Shown here in pieces: positions 14,832 through 17,116 of a stretch of 17,116 bases of DNA; position 1 is the first letter of the stretch, and every line of letters starts with the position of its first letter. The notes under the pieces are model-generated. The model saw only the letters and a list, made by a program, of their open reading frames with translations, did no database searches and had not been told where the DNA came from. The stretch covers positions 1-17,116 of the forward strand of contig USRS01000057.1 in assembly GCA_900557165.1 (NCBI GenBank), given 5' to 3'. Source of the DNA: an uncultured Clostridium sp. Its GTDB lineage: Bacteria; Bacillota; Clostridia; Peptostreptococcales; Peptostreptococcaceae. Both the position numbers and the translations under genes were made by a program.

Positions 14832-16028
14832 TTATACCAAGTGTGTAATATCAGTGTTAGGTATATAAACACTATCATCTTCATACTTGTATACATGACC
14901 TAATGATTGTAAATTGTATGACTTTCCTTCTGCTCTATTAAATCCTAATAATTCTCTTGATTCATTATTAGTTATTAATCCTTTTTCAAATAGTTTTAAT
15001 ACTATTTCTGAATGCTCTTTGAAATTCCCTCTTAGGACTTCTGTTGTATCAAATGTAATATAATATCCTTTTTGTTTCTCTGATTCTAATAGTAATACTT
15101 TAGATAATGCTTGTTCAAAATTTTCTATAATACCTAATAAAACATTTTTATAAAGATTATCCATATCCCCTATATTATTAATACCAAATGACTGTAACAA
15201 TAAGTCGTTAAGCAACTTCTTTTGTTCTATTAATTGAGAATCTCTCTGGTTAATTGCATTTGTAGGTATAAATTTAACTGTGTCCATTCCATTTAACAAT
15301 AAAACATTACTTGATTTATATCCTTGATGTCTATTAAGAAAATCTTTCTTTAGATTCTCAAATACTTCCCTTTTCATTCCATTTGACCCAAATGCCAGAA
15401 TCCCATTTAAATTTATGTTACTTACTAATGAACTTATATTTGCTCTATCCATATGAATCGCTTGTTCTAACAATTCATTACATTCATGAATCAATCCACG
15501 ACCTTTAAAATAATCATCTAATTGATTACCTATAATTATAATATCGGTAAACTCTGGATTTAGTTTTCTTTTATTATCTTGAATAATTACTTTTACATCT
15601 ATTACTTTATTATTTATATCATATACTTTTTCAAGAGTAATACAACTTGGTTTAATGTACTCTATTGACTCTAAAGTATTACCATTCCTATTAACCAATG
15701 CGTATGCATTTCCTTCAACAAGGTAATCGAATACTAGATTTCTTTTTAATTCACATGATGTACTTAAAAAATGATTTTCTTTATTTAATAAATAATCTAT
15801 ATTATGTGATATTGTCTGTATACCATTTTCATCTAATTGTTGAACTTTCAATGTCATTGTAGACACTAACCCCATGCAAGTATCTATAAGATATTTTGCA
15901 CTTGGTACATTTTTGATGTTATTTCTATCTATTCTAACATTGATTGCATTTTGACTTATGTTGCCTACTGTTTGTTGTTTTTTTTCTCTTGTATTTGACT
16001 TTACTATTAATTGTTCAAATAAGCTCAT
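14832..16028 (-). CDS. HK97-family phage portal protein
   Basis: 398 residues from ATG 16026-16028, which has AAAGGAGA upstream; an in-frame ATG at 16073 would add 15 residues from inside the preceding terminator and is disfavoured. Portal traits: PSAKYLIDTCMGLVSTMTLKVQQ near the start, the stem/wing segment LIHECNELLEQAIHMDRANISSLVSNINLNGILAFGSN, VLLLNGMDTVKFIPTNAINQRDSQLIEQKKLLNDLLLQSFGI, and a C-terminal part on the maximum-capsid-entry side. The portal is the dodecameric ring through which phage DNA enters and leaves the capsid. It lies downstream of the capsid gene, the reverse of usual phage order, and is the last gene of its transcript. Confidence 0.85.
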   Translation of the reverse strand: MSLFEQLIVKSNTREKKQQTVGNISQNAINVRIDRNNIKNVPSAKYLIDTCMGLVSTMTLKVQQLDENGIQTISHNIDYLLNKENHFLSTSCELKRNLVFDYLVEGNAYALVNRNGNTLESIEYIKPSCITLEKVYDINNKVIDVKVIIQDNKRKLNPEFTDIIIIGNQLDDYFKGRGLIHECNELLEQAIHMDRANISSLVSNINLNGILAFGSNGMKREVFENLKKDFLNRHQGYKSSNVLLLNGMDTVKFIPTNAINQRDSQLIEQKKLLNDLLLQSFGINNIGDMDNLYKNVLLGIIENFEQALSKVLLLESEKQKGYYITFDTTEVLRGNFKEHSEIVLKLFEKGLITNNESRELLGFNRAEGKSYNLQSLGHVYKYEDDSVYIPNTDITHLV

Positions 16029-16047
16029 TGTTTTTTTCTCCTTTTCT

Positions 16048-16098
16048 AAAAAAATAAGGGTACAAGAATACAAAATTATATCCTCATACCCTTGTATT
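16048..16098 (-). terminator. Hairpin terminator between capsid and portal genes
   Basis: In minus-strand sense AAATACAAGGGTA pairs with TACCCTTATTT (two-base bulge), followed by seven T. An overlapping TACAAG/CTTGTA pairing is mutually exclusive with it. It would reduce portal expression relative to capsid. Confidence 0.6.
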
Positions 16099-16102
16099 TA
16101 TT

Positions 16103-17116
16103 TTATGCTATTTTTTTACTTCTTGATTTTGCTACTTTTAATACTTCTATAGCATCTTCATTTAATGTCTTTATATTGCAATACATATCAACTGTAAATT
16201 GTGTAAGTCCCTTTCTAACTAAGTTTGCATCTGTATTAGAAACCTTTGTAACAGTTATTCCATCTTTGACTAACATTCCTATTGCTTGTGATAAGTTAGC
16301 AAATATAACAGTTCCTTCTTCAACTTTTTCATTTACTATTATTTCATGTCCTAATATAGTATATTTTGCTCCTTGTCCTTCTATAGATGCTAAGACTATT
16401 GGTGTTCCATCTGTAGATTTTATTTTTAATATCTTTTTAAAGTCTTGTCTATTACATATAACTACATTGTTCTCAACTAAATCAGAAGGCATTGTATATA
16501 TTAAATCTATTAAGGCATCATAATCTAATACACTAATCTCTACACCAGTCTTATTTAATAAACCTACAAACTTTTTATCTTGTGTACCATTTATAACTAA
16601 ATCCACAAGTTTTCTTCTTAATCTTCTGGTTAATATTTCAGTTATATAGCTATCTAAATCAAACGAAGTATCTTGTAACATTTTATTCGTTACATTTATA
16701 GTAGTAGTTAATCTTTCACTTTCAAAAGATACTTTCTTAGTGTCTATAGTATCATCTATACCACCTTCGACACCTTCACCAACTACAACTGCATCTGCTC
16801 CTATACCATTTTCAACTACAACATCTAATTGATGATTTATAGAGTTATATAATTTCATTCCTTCTAGAACTTTTTCACCTTCAAATATTTTTTTAACCAC
16901 TTCTTTTGCTACATCATTTTGTAAGAAGTTTGCTCCCTCTTGAGTCGTCATCGCTCTAAATTCTAAAACTTTATCTTTTTTCATCTCTCTTGTTTCTCCT
17001 TTAAACTTTTTTAATTGTTTATCTATTTGTTCTACTCTTTTTTTCTTATTTTCAAATTCTTTATTAAGTGTTCTTATTTCTATATCGTCTTTTGTCTTTG
17101 TTAAATCTGATACTAT
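16103..17116 (-). CDS. HK97-fold major capsid protein (5' end beyond window)
   Basis: The frame is open from the right edge of the window: 44 codons precede the first ATG (16984) without a stop, encoding a charged coiled coil (KTKDDIEIRTLNKEFENKKKRVEQIDKQLKK) like the N-terminal delta/scaffold domain of HK97-type capsid proteins. The gene therefore probably starts outside the window, although AAAGGAGA upstream of 16984 could allow an internal start. The rest has capsid traits: LDVVVENGIGADAVVVGEG, KVSFESERLTTTINVTNKMLQDTSFDLDSYITEILTRRLRRKLVDLVINGT, and KGLTQFTVDMYCNIKTLNEDAIEVLKV at the end. Processing of the coiled coil would need a prohead protease, not present in the window. Confidence 0.85.
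   Translation of the reverse strand: MVSDLTKTKDDIEIRTLNKEFENKKKRVEQIDKQLKKFKGETREMKKDKVLEFRAMTTQEGANFLQNDVAKEVVKKIFEGEKVLEGMKLYNSINHQLDVVVENGIGADAVVVGEGVEGGIDDTIDTKKVSFESERLTTTINVTNKMLQDTSFDLDSYITEILTRRLRRKLVDLVINGTQDKKFVGLLNKTGVEISVLDYDALIDLIYTMPSDLVENNVVICNRQDFKKILKIKSTDGTPIVLASIEGQGAKYTILGHEIIVNEKVEEGTVIFANLSQAIGMLVKDGITVTKVSNTDANLVRKGLTQFTVDMYCNIKTLNEDAIEVLKVAKSRSKKIA

Noticed and set aside
15958..16523. Plus-strand open frames opposite the portal and capsid genes
   Set aside because: They are hydrophobic shadow translations of well-supported minus-strand genes and have no ribosome sites.
16971..17116. A separate small scaffold gene upstream of the capsid gene
   Set aside because: Careful recounting shows this coiled-coil sequence is in the same frame as the capsid protein with no stop between, so it is its N-terminal part.

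Overview
The window is very AT-rich. Its genes point to a spore-forming clostridium of the Peptostreptococcaceae, close to Clostridioides difficile: a SCIFF peptide, a TIGR04086 membrane protein, the yajC-tgt-queA-ruvB-ruvA-ruvC block with a BofC-like gene at its head, a DUF1540 protein, strong AGGAGG ribosome sites and several TTG starts. A CRISPR repeat resembling, from memory, the C. difficile type I-B repeat fits this. The species is an inference.

Layout. (1) 1-1453: the start of a lipoprotein gene, probably a tungstate/molybdate binding protein, diverges from a regulator that joins an excisionase-type HTH to a PBP_like oxyanion-binding domain; a terminator follows. (2) 1462-7492, minus strand: housekeeping genes. 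A promoter-like extended -10 precedes ruvC, then ruvA, ruvB, queA, a PsiE-like membrane protein, tgt, yajC, a TIGR04086 protein and the SCIFF peptide gene scfA. (3) 7548-10360: small genes: a BofC-like protein, a short unknown, a twin DUF1540 Cys-rich protein, an acidic unknown, a frameshifted zinc-binding gene and a 58-residue RING-like zinc protein, with clear hairpin terminators between several. (4) 10376-10680: the 3' part of yebC; its first two thirds are absent, so this looks like the edge of an acquired island.

The accessory part runs from about 10680 to the right end. It holds a compact type V-F CRISPR locus in one orientation: an intact Cas12f1-like nuclease (467 residues), a structured region with an anti-repeat that looks like a tracrRNA, and an array of four identical 29-base repeats and three 37-base spacers. 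No cas1, cas2 or cas4 is present. Divergent from cas12f is a three-gene operon: a Thoeris-type TIR protein (DUF1863/ThsB-like), a second TIR protein, and an unrecognised helical protein. No ThsA is present, so this may be an uncharacterised TIR-based defence module. Beyond a shared bidirectional terminator are an HK97-type portal gene and, upstream of it, a major capsid gene that runs off the window. That order is the reverse of the usual phage order.

The parts most likely to be new are the TIR-TIR-helical operon without ThsA, and the pairing of a Cas12f1 effector with an I-B-like repeat in an island that also carries a capsid-portal module. All functional statements rest on motif recognition and synteny; no database search was possible.
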